From: Corynebacterium auris
GTDB taxonomy: Bacteria > Actinomycetota > Actinomycetes > Mycobacteriales > Mycobacteriaceae
Assembly (NCBI RefSeq): GCF_030408575.1
Contig: NZ_CP047047.1
Location: 1,723,991-1,787,990, forward strand
Direction of reading: 5' to 3'
DNA: 64,000 nucleotides
The position numbers and the translations under genes are program-made. Shown piece by piece: positions 42,810 to 51,347 of this stretch (position 1 is the first letter of the stretch; each line of letters opens with the position of its first letter). The notes beneath the pieces were generated by a model. It made no database searches and was not told the DNA's origin. It saw nothing but the letters and a program-made list of their open reading frames with translations.

Positions 42810-42824
42810 ACCCGCGTGACACGC

Positions 42825-42830
42825 TACTCT
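42825..42830 (+). promoter_or_regulatory. -10 element of brnQ (TACTCT)
   Basis: TACTCT lies 34 bases before the brnQ ATG; a strong AAGGAGG ribosome site (42851-42857) lies 7 bases before the start, so this mRNA has a normal leader. Confidence 0.45.
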
Positions 42831-42864
42831 AGGTGAGTTCCATGTCACTTAAGGAGGGTTTTCC

Positions 42865-44262
42865 ATGGCTTCCACCGCTGCGAGCACCGCCGCGGGCGCG
42901 AAAGGCGGCTCCCCCACCGCCATTGTCGTCACCGCCCTGGCTCTGTTTTCCATGTTCTTCGGCGCGGGCAACCTCATCTTCCCGCCCCTGCTCGCCGTCC
43001 AGGCCGGCGACAACTTCTGGCCCGCCATCCTCGGCTTCCTGGGCACCGGCGCGTTGCTGCCGGTGCTCGCCGTGATCGCCATCGCCCTGTCGGGCAGCAA
43101 CGTGCGCGACCTCGCGCAGCGCGCGGGCGTCGTCTTCGGCGTTGTCTTCCCCGTGCTGGCGTACCTGTCCATCGGCGCCTTCTACGCGCTGCCGCGCACC
43201 GGCGCCGTGACCTTTGAAACGGCCGTCACCCCGCTGTTCGGCATCGAGGGGCTGTTCGCCTCGGCCGTGTTCAACATCGTCTTCTTCGGTATCGCCCTGG
43301 CGCTGTCGTGGAACCCGAACACCATCATGCAGACCCTGGGTAAGTTCCTCACCCCGGCGCTGATCATCCTGCTGGTCATCATGATCGCCGTGGCCCTGAC
43401 CCAGTGGGAGTCCGCCCCCTCCGAGCCCACCGACGTCTACGCTGACGGCGCGTTCACCTCCGGCCTCCTCGAGGGCTACCTCACCATGGACTCCATCGCC
43501 GCGCTCGCCTTCTCGATCGTGGTGATCTCCACCCTGCGCTACCGCGGTTTCTCCGAGGGCAGGGCCGTGGTCAACGGCACCATCCTCGCCGGCGTCGGCG
43601 CGGGCGTCATGCTGGCCCTGATCTACCTGGGGCTGGGCTCCATCGGCCGCGTCATCCCGAACGCGGAGCAGTACGACAACGGCGCGGAGCTCCTTGCCGA
43701 CGCCTCCAACCTGACCATGGGCGACGCCGGCCAGGCGGTCTTCTCCCTCGTTGTCCTCCTCGCCTGCCTGACCACGGCCGTCGGCCTGATCACCGCCACC
43801 GGCGAGTACTTCTCTGAGCAGTTCGCGGGTTCCTACCACACCTGGGCCAGCATCTTCGCCGTGACGTCGATGGTCATCGCCACCCAGGGCCTCGACTTCG
43901 TCATCTCCATCGCCGCGCCGGTCATCGAGTTCCTCTACCCGCCGGCCATCGCTCTGATCCTGGTCACGCTGATCGAGCCCGCGTTCCGCGCCCGCACCCG
44001 CTTCACCTGGGCTTTCTTCCTGCCCATCTGGGTCGCCGTCATCTGGTCCGCCCTCGAGACCTTCATCTCGCTTGGCTGGGGCGCCGAGGCTCTCGCCCCG
44101 CTGGTGGAGTGGGCTCCGCTGCAGGAGGAGGGCCTCGGCTGGGTCCTGCCCGTGGGTGTCACGTTCCTCGTGGGCATCGTCATCGACCTGGCGCGCCCGC
44201 GCGCACCGATGGAGATTGGCACGAACGAGACCGTGGACGGGGAGGTCATCACCGCTTCCTAA
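42865..44262 (+). CDS. brnQ: branched-chain amino acid:sodium symporter BrnQ
   Basis: Imports isoleucine, leucine and valine with sodium. The 465-residue protein has about twelve transmembrane helices and the family opening VVTALALFSMFFGAGNLIFPP, followed by PRTGAVTFE. The ATG at 42865 has a perfect AAGGAGG 7 bases upstream. It is transcribed alone, after the treS-maltokinase pair; a brnQ next to the same luciferase-like gene is what I remember from C. glutamicum. Confidence 0.95.
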   Translation: MASTAASTAAGAKGGSPTAIVVTALALFSMFFGAGNLIFPPLLAVQAGDNFWPAILGFLGTGALLPVLAVIAIALSGSNVRDLAQRAGVVFGVVFPVLAYLSIGAFYALPRTGAVTFETAVTPLFGIEGLFASAVFNIVFFGIALALSWNPNTIMQTLGKFLTPALIILLVIMIAVALTQWESAPSEPTDVYADGAFTSGLLEGYLTMDSIAALAFSIVVISTLRYRGFSEGRAVVNGTILAGVGAGVMLALIYLGLGSIGRVIPNAEQYDNGAELLADASNLTMGDAGQAVFSLVVLLACLTTAVGLITATGEYFSEQFAGSYHTWASIFAVTSMVIATQGLDFVISIAAPVIEFLYPPAIALILVTLIEPAFRARTRFTWAFFLPIWVAVIWSALETFISLGWGAEALAPLVEWAPLQEEGLGWVLPVGVTFLVGIVIDLARPRAPMEIGTNETVDGEVITAS

Positions 44263-44270
44263 CAGAGGCG

Positions 44271-44276
44271 TAGCGT
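44271..44276 (+). promoter_or_regulatory. -10 element of the LLM oxidoreductase gene (TAGCGT)
   Basis: TAGCGT, 6 bases (GGGGGT), then ATG at 44283. GGGGG could alternatively act as a weak ribosome site. Confidence 0.35.
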
Positions 44277-44282
44277 GGGGGT

Positions 44283-45269
44283 ATGAATACCCCACTTTCC
44301 CTCCTTGATTTTTGCACGGTCTACCCCGGCGAATCCGCCGCCGAATCCATGGAACGCTCCGTGGCTTTCGCGCAAAAGGCGGAGGAGCTGGGGTTTGCGC
44401 GCGTGTGGTACTCCGAGCACCACAACATGACCACGATTGTCTCCTCCTCGCCCGCCGTCCTCATCTCCCACATCGGGGCGCGCACCAACTCGATCCGGCT
44501 CGGCGCCGGCGGGGTGATGCTCCCGAACCACTCGCCGTACGTCATCGCCGAGCAGTTCGGCATGCTCGCCGAGCTCTACCCGGACCGCATTGACCTGGGC
44601 CTGGGCCGCGCCCCCGGCACCGACCAGCAGACGCTCGGCCGCGCGCTGCGCCGCGACCCGCTGTCCGCCGAGCGCTTCCCCTCCGACGTGGCCGAGCTGC
44701 AGGCCTGGCTGTCCTCCGACTCGCCCATCCCGGGCGTCACCGCCTTCCCGGGCGTGGGCACGAACGTGCCGCTTTACATCCTCGGCTCCTCCATGTTCGG
44801 CGCCTCCCTCGCCGCCCAGATGGGCCTGCCCTACTCCTTCGCCTCCCACTTCGCGCCGCAGCACCTGGAGCAGGCGACGACCTATTACCGCGAGAACTAC
44901 ACCCCCTCCGAGCGCTACCCCGAGCCCTACGTCATCGCGGCCGTCAACGTCACCGCCGCCGACAGCGAGGACGACGCGGCGCGCCAGACGCACATCGTGC
45001 ACCGCAACCGGGTGCGCGCCCTCATGGGGCGCCGGGGGCAGGTGCTTAACGACGACCAACTCGACGCCGTCGTCGACTCGCCGCAGGGCCGACAGATCAC
45101 CGGCATGCTGCGCTACACCGCCGCCGGCACCGGCGAGCAGGTGCGCGACTACCTGACGTGGTTCACCGAGCACGCTAAGGCCGACGAGCTCATGGTGTCC
45201 GTGCAGGCCGGCAGCTCCGGTGAGTCGCTGCGCGGGATGGAGATCCTCGCCGACGCCTGGGGGCTGTAA
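44283..45269 (+). CDS. LLM-class flavin-dependent oxidoreductase (alkanal monooxygenase-like)
   Basis: The 328-residue luciferase-superfamily protein is of the widespread short, YhbW/MsnO8-like branch. Typical blocks are PLSLLDFCTV at the start, FARVWYSEHHNM, RLGAGGVMLPNHSPYVIAEQFGMLAEL and DLGLGRAPGTDQQT. No specific substrate is known for this branch. It follows brnQ by 20 bases and precedes the second importer by 49 bases. Each of the three appears to have its own -10, so this need not be one operon. Confidence 0.9.
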   Translation: MNTPLSLLDFCTVYPGESAAESMERSVAFAQKAEELGFARVWYSEHHNMTTIVSSSPAVLISHIGARTNSIRLGAGGVMLPNHSPYVIAEQFGMLAELYPDRIDLGLGRAPGTDQQTLGRALRRDPLSAERFPSDVAELQAWLSSDSPIPGVTAFPGVGTNVPLYILGSSMFGASLAAQMGLPYSFASHFAPQHLEQATTYYRENYTPSERYPEPYVIAAVNVTAADSEDDAARQTHIVHRNRVRALMGRRGQVLNDDQLDAVVDSPQGRQITGMLRYTAAGTGEQVRDYLTWFTEHAKADELMVSVQAGSSGESLRGMEILADAWGL

Positions 45270-45304
45270 AAGCAGCTGTGGCGGGGGATGTCGGGGGTGT
45301 TGTG

Positions 45305-45310
45305 TAGCGT
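45305..45310 (+). promoter_or_regulatory. -10 element of the second importer operon (TAGCGT)
   Basis: TAGCGT, 8 bases, then the ATG at 45319; no ribosome binding site. Confidence 0.4.
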
Positions 45311-45318
45311 ATTCACCC

Positions 45319-46794
45319 ATGACACCCCACCGAGTCGGCGCGCTTGTCGCGGCCGCAGCGTGCGCCCCGCTCGCAGCCTGCGCCGCCGCGCCTGTGGCCC
45401 CGGTAGCGCACCACGACGAGCTCGTCGTCGCCGCCTCCGCCCCGCCGGCGGGCCTCGACTTCACCACCGTCTCCGGCGCCGCCGCCCCGCAGGCCCTCAT
45501 GGGCAACGTCTACGAAACCCTCGTGCGCGTCGACGACTCCGGCACCCTCCAGCCCCTCCTCGCCGAGAGCTGGGAGGTCGACGATTCCGGCACCGTCTAC
45601 ACCTTCCACCTGCGCGAGGGCGTGCGCTTCAGCGACGGCACGCTTTTCGACGCCTCAACCGCCGCCTTCAGCATCGCCTACGTCCAGGACCACTGGGTCA
45701 ACGCCCTGAAGGCCCAAATGGACCCGGTGGCCTCCGCCGAGGCGCTCGACCCGCGCACGCTGCGCGTGGAGCTGCACGCGCCGTCGACGAACTGGCTGTG
45801 GTCCATGGGCACCCTGACGGGCGCGATGATGGCGCCGGCCTCCGTCGAGCGCCTGGCCACCGACCCGCTGGGCACCGGGCCCTACACCGTGAGCTCTTTT
45901 ACCCCCGGCGAGTCCATCACCTACGCCGCCCGCCCCGACTACTGGGGCGCGCAGGCCGTGCGCGACGCCGCAATCCGCTACTTCCCCGACCCGGTCTCCG
46001 CCGTCAACGCCCTGCGCGTCGGCGACGTCGACGTGGTCTGGTCGATGCAGGCCCCCGAGCTTATCGGCGCCCTGCCCGACGACATCGGTGTGGAGGTGGG
46101 CACGACCAACGGGGAGGTACTGTTCAGCATGAACAACCGCGCCGCCCCCTTCGACGACCCGGCCGTGCGCCGCGCCGCAGCCCACGCCATCGACCGGGCC
46201 GCGCTCAACCAGGTGGTCTACAACGGCATGGCCGCCGACACCGGCGGCGCCCCCGTGCCCCCGACGGATCCCTGGTTCACAGGCCGCGACTACTACCCCT
46301 TCGACCCGGCGCGCGCCCGCGAACTCCTCGCCGGGCGCCGCCCGCAGGTGACCATCACCGTGCCCAGCCTGCCCTACGCGCAAGCCGCCGCGGAGCTGAT
46401 CTTTTCGCAGCTTCGCGACGTCGGCTTCGACGTCCAGCTCGAAACTGTCGAGTTCCCGGCGGTGTGGCTCAACCAGGTGCTCCACGGCCACGACTACCAG
46501 GCCTCCCTCGTCGCGCACGTGGAGCCGCGCGACGTGCCCATGCTCTTCGGCAGCCCCGACTACTACCTGGGCTACGATTCCCCACGCGCCCGCGAGTTCC
46601 TCGCCGCCGCCGAGGTCGGCGCGCAGGAGGAGAACATGCGCGCCGCCGTGGACCAGATCATGGCGGACGCGGCCGCGCTGACCCTCGTCAACGCCCCGAA
46701 CATCGTGCTGCTCGCCCCCGGGGTCGGCGGGGTGAACCCGAACGTGGTCACGGACTCGCTGCCGCTCGCGCGCATCTCGAAGGAGGCCCCGTGA
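45319..46794 (+). CDS. ABC importer substrate-binding lipoprotein (peptide/nickel type)
   Basis: The 491-residue family-5 solute-binding protein starts at the ATG at 45319. The signal peptide ends in the lipobox LAAC (C20-C21 region), followed by an Ala/Pro linker. Family blocks are visible (DFTTVSGAAAPQALMGNVYETLV; LAESWEVDDSGTVYTFHLREGVRFSDG; DPLGTGPYTVSSFTPGESI). It is followed by two permeases and a double ATPase with GTGA overlaps, forming a complete four-gene importer. It is clearly distinct in sequence from the binding protein at 15329. Ligand unknown: peptide, nickel or other small molecule. Confidence 0.92.
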   Translation: MTPHRVGALVAAAACAPLAACAAAPVAPVAHHDELVVAASAPPAGLDFTTVSGAAAPQALMGNVYETLVRVDDSGTLQPLLAESWEVDDSGTVYTFHLREGVRFSDGTLFDASTAAFSIAYVQDHWVNALKAQMDPVASAEALDPRTLRVELHAPSTNWLWSMGTLTGAMMAPASVERLATDPLGTGPYTVSSFTPGESITYAARPDYWGAQAVRDAAIRYFPDPVSAVNALRVGDVDVVWSMQAPELIGALPDDIGVEVGTTNGEVLFSMNNRAAPFDDPAVRRAAAHAIDRAALNQVVYNGMAADTGGAPVPPTDPWFTGRDYYPFDPARARELLAGRRPQVTITVPSLPYAQAAAELIFSQLRDVGFDVQLETVEFPAVWLNQVLHGHDYQASLVAHVEPRDVPMLFGSPDYYLGYDSPRAREFLAAAEVGAQEENMRAAVDQIMADAAALTLVNAPNIVLLAPGVGGVNPNVVTDSLPLARISKEAP

Positions 46795-47714
46795 CGTATC
46801 GCCTCGCGCGCAGCGCGGCGCGCTTCCTCGCGCTGCTGTTTATCGCCAGCGTGATTATCTTCCTCCTGCTGCGGGCGGTGCCCGGGGACCCGGCGCGCAT
46901 CGCCCTCGGGGTCGTCGCCACCGAGGAGGCCGTGGCGCAGCTTTCGGCCGCGCTCGGCACCGACCGGCCGCTTGTTATCCAGTACCTCGACTGGGTCGGG
47001 GGGCTGCTGACGGGCGACTTCGGTGTGTCCATGGCCAGCGCCACCGACATCACCCCGCAGGTGGTGCAGCGCGCGGGTGTCTCGCTCACCCTGACGATTC
47101 TGGCCATGGCCGTCTCTCTCGCTCTCGCGGTGCCCCTCGGGATCTACCTCGCGCGCCGGGAGGGCACCCCCGACGCGGCGGCGGTGGGGGCGCTGACCCA
47201 GCTCGGCATCGTCACCCCCAGCTTTTTGGTGGGCATCCTCGCCGTCGCGGTGTTTTCGGTGCACCTCGGCTGGCTGCCCGCCAACGGGTGGGGCAGCCCC
47301 GCTCACCTCGTACTGCCGGTGGCCGCGCTGTCGCTGGTGCAGGCGGCGATACTGACCCGCTACGTGCGCAGCGCCGTGCGCGCCGAGATGGGCAGGGACT
47401 ACGTGCGTACGGCGCGGGCGAAGGGGGCGTCGATAAGCAACGTGCTTTTCACGCGGGCGATGAAGAACGCGGCGCTGCCCGTCGTCACCGTCACCGGGGT
47501 GCAGCTGTCCACCCTGGTCGTCGGGGCCGTGGTGATCGAGCGCGTGTTCACCATCCCCGGGCTGGGCACGATGCTGCTGGGGGCCGTGGCCAACCGCGAC
47601 CTGACCACCGTGCAGTCCGTGATGATGCTGCTGGTCGCCTTCACCCTGGCGGTGAACCTGCTGGTGGACCTCGCGTACGCGGTGATCGACCCGCGGGTGA
47701 GGAGGCCCGCGTGA
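46791..47714 (+). CDS. ABC importer permease, DppB type
   Basis: The GTG at 46791 overlaps the preceding stop (GTGA), giving 307 residues. The protein has the DppB helix-loop pattern (IIFLLLRAVPGDPARIALGV; ALGTDRPLVIQYLDWVGGLLTGDFGVSM) and the EAA-like loop YVRTARAKGASISNVLFTRAMKNAA. The longer open frame running upstream from here is a shadow of the binding-protein gene. One 11-mer copy at 47428 falls in the EAA-like loop, read as Ala-Ser-Ile-Ser with a rare ATA codon. Confidence 0.93.
   Translation: MTYRLARSAARFLALLFIASVIIFLLLRAVPGDPARIALGVVATEEAVAQLSAALGTDRPLVIQYLDWVGGLLTGDFGVSMASATDITPQVVQRAGVSLTLTILAMAVSLALAVPLGIYLARREGTPDAAAVGALTQLGIVTPSFLVGILAVAVFSVHLGWLPANGWGSPAHLVLPVAALSLVQAAILTRYVRSAVRAEMGRDYVRTARAKGASISNVLFTRAMKNAALPVVTVTGVQLSTLVVGAVVIERVFTIPGLGTMLLGAVANRDLTTVQSVMMLLVAFTLAVNLLVDLAYAVIDPRVRRPA
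47428..47438 (+). repeat. dispersed 11-mer CGTCGATAAGC, copy 7
   Basis: Exact copy, preceded by GG. It is sense in the DppB-type permease gene, which reads it as Ala-Ser-Ile-Ser, a third reading frame, and includes a rare ATA codon. Confidence 0.75.
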
Positions 47715-48493
47715 GCCGCCAGCGCATCGCCGGAATCTGCATCGTCGCCGCGGTGGCCGCGCTCGCGCTGCTCTCGCTGGTGTGGACGCCCTACGACCCC
47801 CTCCGGGCCGAACCCGCCGCCCGCCTCGAGGGCCCGAGCTGGGCGCACCTTTTGGGCACCGACCAGTTCGGCCGCGACATCGCCTCGCGCATCATGGCGG
47901 GCGCCCGCGTGACGCTTTTCGCCGCCCTCGGCGCGGTGGCGGCCTCCGCCGTGGCGGGCGTGCCGCTGGGGGTCTGGGCGGGGATGCGCCGCGGCTTCGT
48001 CGAATCCGCCGTCATGCGCCTCAACGACCTCGCCCTGGCCTTCCCCGCGCTGCTGCTCGCCATCGTGTTCACCGCCGTGTTCGGGGCGGGCATCTGGGTG
48101 GTCGTGCTCGCCATCGGGCTGGCGGGGATCCCCGGCTTCGCCCGCGTCGCGCGCGCGGCGACGCTGCAGGTCATGAGCCAGGACTACATCCTCGCCGCCC
48201 GCCTCTCGCGCGTGCCCGGCCCGCGCATCGCGGCCCGCCACGTGTGGCCGAACATCGCCCCGCTCGTCGGGGTGCAGGTCTCCGTCGCGCTGGCGCTGGC
48301 GATCCTCGCGGAGTCGGGGCTATCCTTTCTCGGCCTGGGCGCCCCCGCACCCTACGCCTCGTGGGGGCGCATGCTGCAGGCCAGCCAGCCCTACCTGGCT
48401 ACCGACCCGCACCTGGCACTGTGGCCGGGCCTGGCGATCGCCGTGACAGTACTGGGCGTCAATTTGATCGGGGGCGGGCGTGATCAGCGTTAA
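47711..48493 (+). CDS. ABC importer permease, DppC type
   Basis: The GTG at 47711 overlaps the preceding stop (GTGA), giving 260 residues. The N-terminal helix (IAGICIVAAVAALALLSLVW) is followed by the DppC external loop SWAHLLGTDQFGRDIASRIMAG, the EAA-like loop YILAARLSRVPGPRIAARHVWPN and GLSFLGLGAPAPYASWGRML. It overlaps the ATPase gene by 14 bases. It is slightly shorter than usual at the N-terminus. Confidence 0.93.
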   Translation: MSRQRIAGICIVAAVAALALLSLVWTPYDPLRAEPAARLEGPSWAHLLGTDQFGRDIASRIMAGARVTLFAALGAVAASAVAGVPLGVWAGMRRGFVESAVMRLNDLALAFPALLLAIVFTAVFGAGIWVVVLAIGLAGIPGFARVARAATLQVMSQDYILAARLSRVPGPRIAARHVWPNIAPLVGVQVSVALALAILAESGLSFLGLGAPAPYASWGRMLQASQPYLATDPHLALWPGLAIAVTVLGVNLIGGGRDQR

Positions 48494-49835
48494 AGGCCTC
48501 ACCATCCCCGGCATCCTCGACTCCGTCTCCCTCGACGTCGCCCGCGGCGAGCGCGTGGGCATCATCGGCGAGTCCGGCTCGGGCAAATCTTTAACCGCGC
48601 TGTCCATCATGGGGCTGGTGGACACCCTGCCTCAGTCCGGCTCCATCACCGTGGCGGGCACCGAGATGGTGGGCACCCCCGACCGCGTGCGCCGCCGCGT
48701 GCGCGGGCGCACGGTGGCCATGGTCTTCCAGGAACCGCTCAGCGCCCTCGACCCGCTTATGCGCGTGGGCCGCCAGGTCAGCCGCGACCGCGCGCGGGCC
48801 CGACAGCTGCTCGCGGAGGTGGGGGTGGACAGGCCGGAGGCCTACCCGCACGAGCTCTCCGGCGGGCAGCGCCAGCGCGTGCTCATCGCCGCGGCGCTCG
48901 CCTCCGACCCGGACGTCCTCATCTGCGACGAACCCACCACCGCCCTCGACGTCACGGTGCAGCGCCAGGTGCTCGACCTGATTGACGGGCTCGTGGAATC
49001 CCGCGGGATGTCCCTCCTGTTCATCTCCCACGATGTCGCGGTGGTGCGCCGCATGGCCGAGCGCGTTGTGGTGTTCAAGGACGGTCGCACCGTCGCCCCC
49101 GACTCCCCCTACGCCCGCGCCCTTGTTGCGGCCTCCCGCCCCGGTGCCCCCGCGCCGCCGCGCGCGCTCGGCGAGCCCGTGATCGCGCTCGAGGAGGTCT
49201 CGCTCTCGCGCGGGGCCACCCGCGCCCTCGACGGGGTCTCGCTGCAGGTGCGCCGCGGCGAGCGCCTCGGTATCGTCGGCGGCTCCGGCTCCGGCAAGAC
49301 CTCCCTGCTGCGCGTCATCGCCGGCCTTTCCTCCCCCGATAGCGGCCGCGTGCGCGTCGAGGGCAGCCTCCAGATGGTCTTCCAGGACCCCTACTCCTCC
49401 CTCGACCCGCGCCTGCCCGTGGCCGCCTCCATCACGGAGACGGGCGCCACCGAGCAACGCGCGGAGCAGGTGCTCGCGCAGGTCGGCCTCGCGGGCGCGG
49501 GGGCGCGCCTGCCGCGCGAGTTCTCGGGCGGGCAGCGCCAGCGGGTTTCCATCGCCCGCGCGGCCGCGCCCCGGCCCACGATCATGCTTGCCGACGAGCC
49601 CGTCTCCGCCCTCGACGTCACCCTCCGCTCCCAGGTGCTCGAGCTCATCGACGAGGTCGTGGCCGACAACACCCTCGTGTTCGTCTCCCACGACCTGGGA
49701 GTCGTGCGCGAGCTGTGCCCTACCGTCGCCGTCATGCACGAAGGGCGCATCGTCGAACAGGGCCCCACCGAAGACATCTGGGCGGCGCCGGAGCACCCGT
49801 ACACGCGCTCGCTTCTCGACGCCCGCCTGCCCTAG
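48480..49835 (+). CDS. ABC importer double ATP-binding protein
   Basis: Two NBDs in one chain of 451 residues, more compact than the 554-residue homologue at 16944. The first has Walker A GESGSGKSL, signature LSGGQRQR and Walker B LICDEPTTALD. The second has Walker A GGSGSGKTS, signature FSGGQRQR and MLADEPVSALD. The linker is short, and each NBD lacks part of the C-terminal extension. The GTG start at 48480 overlaps the DppC gene, so all four importer genes are coupled. The stop is 11 bases from the convergent PAP2 stop. Confidence 0.93.
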   Translation: MISVKGLTIPGILDSVSLDVARGERVGIIGESGSGKSLTALSIMGLVDTLPQSGSITVAGTEMVGTPDRVRRRVRGRTVAMVFQEPLSALDPLMRVGRQVSRDRARARQLLAEVGVDRPEAYPHELSGGQRQRVLIAAALASDPDVLICDEPTTALDVTVQRQVLDLIDGLVESRGMSLLFISHDVAVVRRMAERVVVFKDGRTVAPDSPYARALVAASRPGAPAPPRALGEPVIALEEVSLSRGATRALDGVSLQVRRGERLGIVGGSGSGKTSLLRVIAGLSSPDSGRVRVEGSLQMVFQDPYSSLDPRLPVAASITETGATEQRAEQVLAQVGLAGAGARLPREFSGGQRQRVSIARAAAPRPTIMLADEPVSALDVTLRSQVLELIDEVVADNTLVFVSHDLGVVRELCPTVAVMHEGRIVEQGPTEDIWAAPEHPYTRSLLDARLP

Positions 49836-49846
49836 CTGGTTGACCG

Positions 49847-51121
49847 CTAGTTGATCGTCAGCGAGCCGTCAGGGTTGACGGTCACCTGCGCGGCCGTCGC
49901 GGCGACGAGGTTGATGCGCTGCCAGGAGCCGCCCTCCGCCTGCCAGTCGAGCGGGTTGCCGGCCGGGGCGGCGGTGCGCCGCAGCACCTCCGCGCGCTGC
50001 TCCCAGGTCAGCTCGGGGAAGCGCGACTCCAGCAGCACCGGGGCGGCCTGCGGCACGATCATGGGCGCGTCGGGCACGTAGACGGTGGGCAGGCCGTAGC
50101 CCATCCACTCGCTCATGCCGGCGACGGCCTGGGCGTCGGTGGCAAAGGGAGTGTCGTTGGCGACGAGCTGCGCGATGGGCTTGCCGGTGCGCCACTCGAT
50201 CTCGGCGCGTAGCTCGGCGGCCGCCTGGTTGAGCGCGTCGCGCATCTTCGGGTCGTTGAGGCGGTCCGCCGCGGCGGCGTAGCCGGACATGCGCCCGCCG
50301 ATCACGTCGAGCGGGTAGTGCACGCCGAGGACGATGCGGGAGTGGCCGGAGGACGCACCCCGGTAGAGCAGCTGCGGGGCGAGCTCGGGGACCATGTAGG
50401 CAAGAAGGGCGCTCACCCAGGCCGCCTGGTTGGTGTGGCCGGAGGGGAAGGAGTTGGAGCTCAGGTACAGGTCGCCTGTCTCCGGGGTGTTGTAGCGCTT
50501 AATGCGCTCCGGCGCGACGACGTGCGGGCGCGGGAAGTTGAAAATCTGCTTCTCAATCAGCGTCGAGGAAGCAAGCCCGCCCGCGCGCGAAAGGTAGCCG
50601 TTATCCAGCAGGTACGAGGTCTTGGGCAGGCGCCCCTCGGCCAGCGAGGCGCGCAGGGCTGCGCCGAACTCCTCGCCGAGGGCGAACGAGAGCGCGGAGA
50701 CGAGGCCTCCCTCCGAGACGACGGCGTCCACCTGCGCCTGGCGGATCTGCTCCGGGGTGGCGGTGTTGTTGATGCGCACAACCGTCTCCAGGTTCGCGGC
50801 CATCGCCTCCGGCTCGTTGTCGCGCACGTGCGGGAACAGGCCGTTGACCTGGGCGTAAATGCCGTGGTTGTAGGAGGAGATGTCCGAGATGAAGCCGGCG
50901 AGGTAGTCCGGGGTAAAGGGCACCGGCACGGGCGCGCCCGGGTGCTGCACCGGGACGGCGCCGGTGGAGGAACCACTGATCTGGCTGCGCAGCTGCGGCA
51001 GGGAGATGGGCGCTTCCTCCGGCAGCTGCACGTTGACGTGGTCGAGGGGCTGGGCGAGGGCGGGGGCCGCGAGCGCGGCGGAGCTCACCAGGGCAATAAG
51101 GGCGGAGGCAGTCTTTTTCAC
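49847..51121 (-). CDS. secreted PAP2-family phosphatase
   Basis: The 424-residue exported phosphatase has a signal peptide (TASALIALVSSAALAAPALA) and the acid-phosphatase/PAP2 motif. The C2 and C3 blocks are SNSFPSGHTNQAAW and SSGHSRIVLGVHYPLDVIGG, with the catalytic His in each. It resembles actinobacterial class-A-like acid phosphatases; the substrate may be a lipid or sugar phosphate. The GTG start has TAGGAT 6 bases upstream, so it is probably leaderless. It is convergent with the importer. Confidence 0.9.
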   Translation of the reverse strand: MKKTASALIALVSSAALAAPALAQPLDHVNVQLPEEAPISLPQLRSQISGSSTGAVPVQHPGAPVPVPFTPDYLAGFISDISSYNHGIYAQVNGLFPHVRDNEPEAMAANLETVVRINNTATPEQIRQAQVDAVVSEGGLVSALSFALGEEFGAALRASLAEGRLPKTSYLLDNGYLSRAGGLASSTLIEKQIFNFPRPHVVAPERIKRYNTPETGDLYLSSNSFPSGHTNQAAWVSALLAYMVPELAPQLLYRGASSGHSRIVLGVHYPLDVIGGRMSGYAAAADRLNDPKMRDALNQAAAELRAEIEWRTGKPIAQLVANDTPFATDAQAVAGMSEWMGYGLPTVYVPDAPMIVPQAAPVLLESRFPELTWEQRAEVLRRTAAPAGNPLDWQAEGGSWQRINLVAATAAQVTVNPDGSLTIN

Positions 51122-51127
51122 GCCCGT

Positions 51128-51133
51128 ATCCTA
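51128..51133 (-). promoter_or_regulatory. -10 element of the PAP2 gene (TAGGAT)
   Basis: Minus-strand TAGGAT, 6 bases before the GTG. A CCGCTC/GAGCGG inverted repeat (51136-51165) just upstream may end the small gene before it. Confidence 0.4.
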
Positions 51134-51166
51134 ACCCGCTCACAGCCTCTTGGCAGCGCGAGCGGC

Positions 51167-51316
51167 TCAGCGGGTGACGTAGAACATCAGGGCGGGGTTG
51201 AGGAGGTGTTCTTCGTCCCTTTCGAAAACACTCGTCAGCTGGTCAAATTCGCTCACTTCCGCGGGGCTCAGCTGGGCCTGCTCGCGAGGGAAAGGTGCCT
51301 GCATGCCTGTCATCAT
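51167..51316 (-). CDS. small hypothetical protein (49 aa)
   Basis: A 49-residue acidic protein (SPAEVSEFDQLTSVFERDEEHLLN, then NPALMFYVTR) starting at one of three in-frame ATGs (51316, 51313, 51304). Its start codons lie within a strong inverted repeat (51302-51337) that also covers a GGTGGGG ribosome-site-like stretch, so translation could be gated by RNA structure. It lies between the PAP2 and prolyl-peptidase genes. Function unknown; whether it is translated is not certain. Confidence 0.45.
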   Translation of the reverse strand: MMTGMQAPFPREQAQLSPAEVSEFDQLTSVFERDEEHLLNPALMFYVTR

Positions 51317-51337
51317 AACCCCACCGTGACAGGCATG
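51302..51337. repeat. 11-bp perfect inverted repeat around the 49-residue start
   Basis: CATGCCTGTCA (51302-51312) and TGACAGGCATG (51327-51337) are perfect inverse copies with a 14-base loop. On the minus strand it lies between the prolyl-peptidase stop (10 bases upstream) and the start of the 49-residue gene. No T run follows in either direction. It may be a transcription stop, an operator or a translation-gating hairpin. Confidence 0.75.
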
Positions 51338-51347
51338 TGATTTATCG

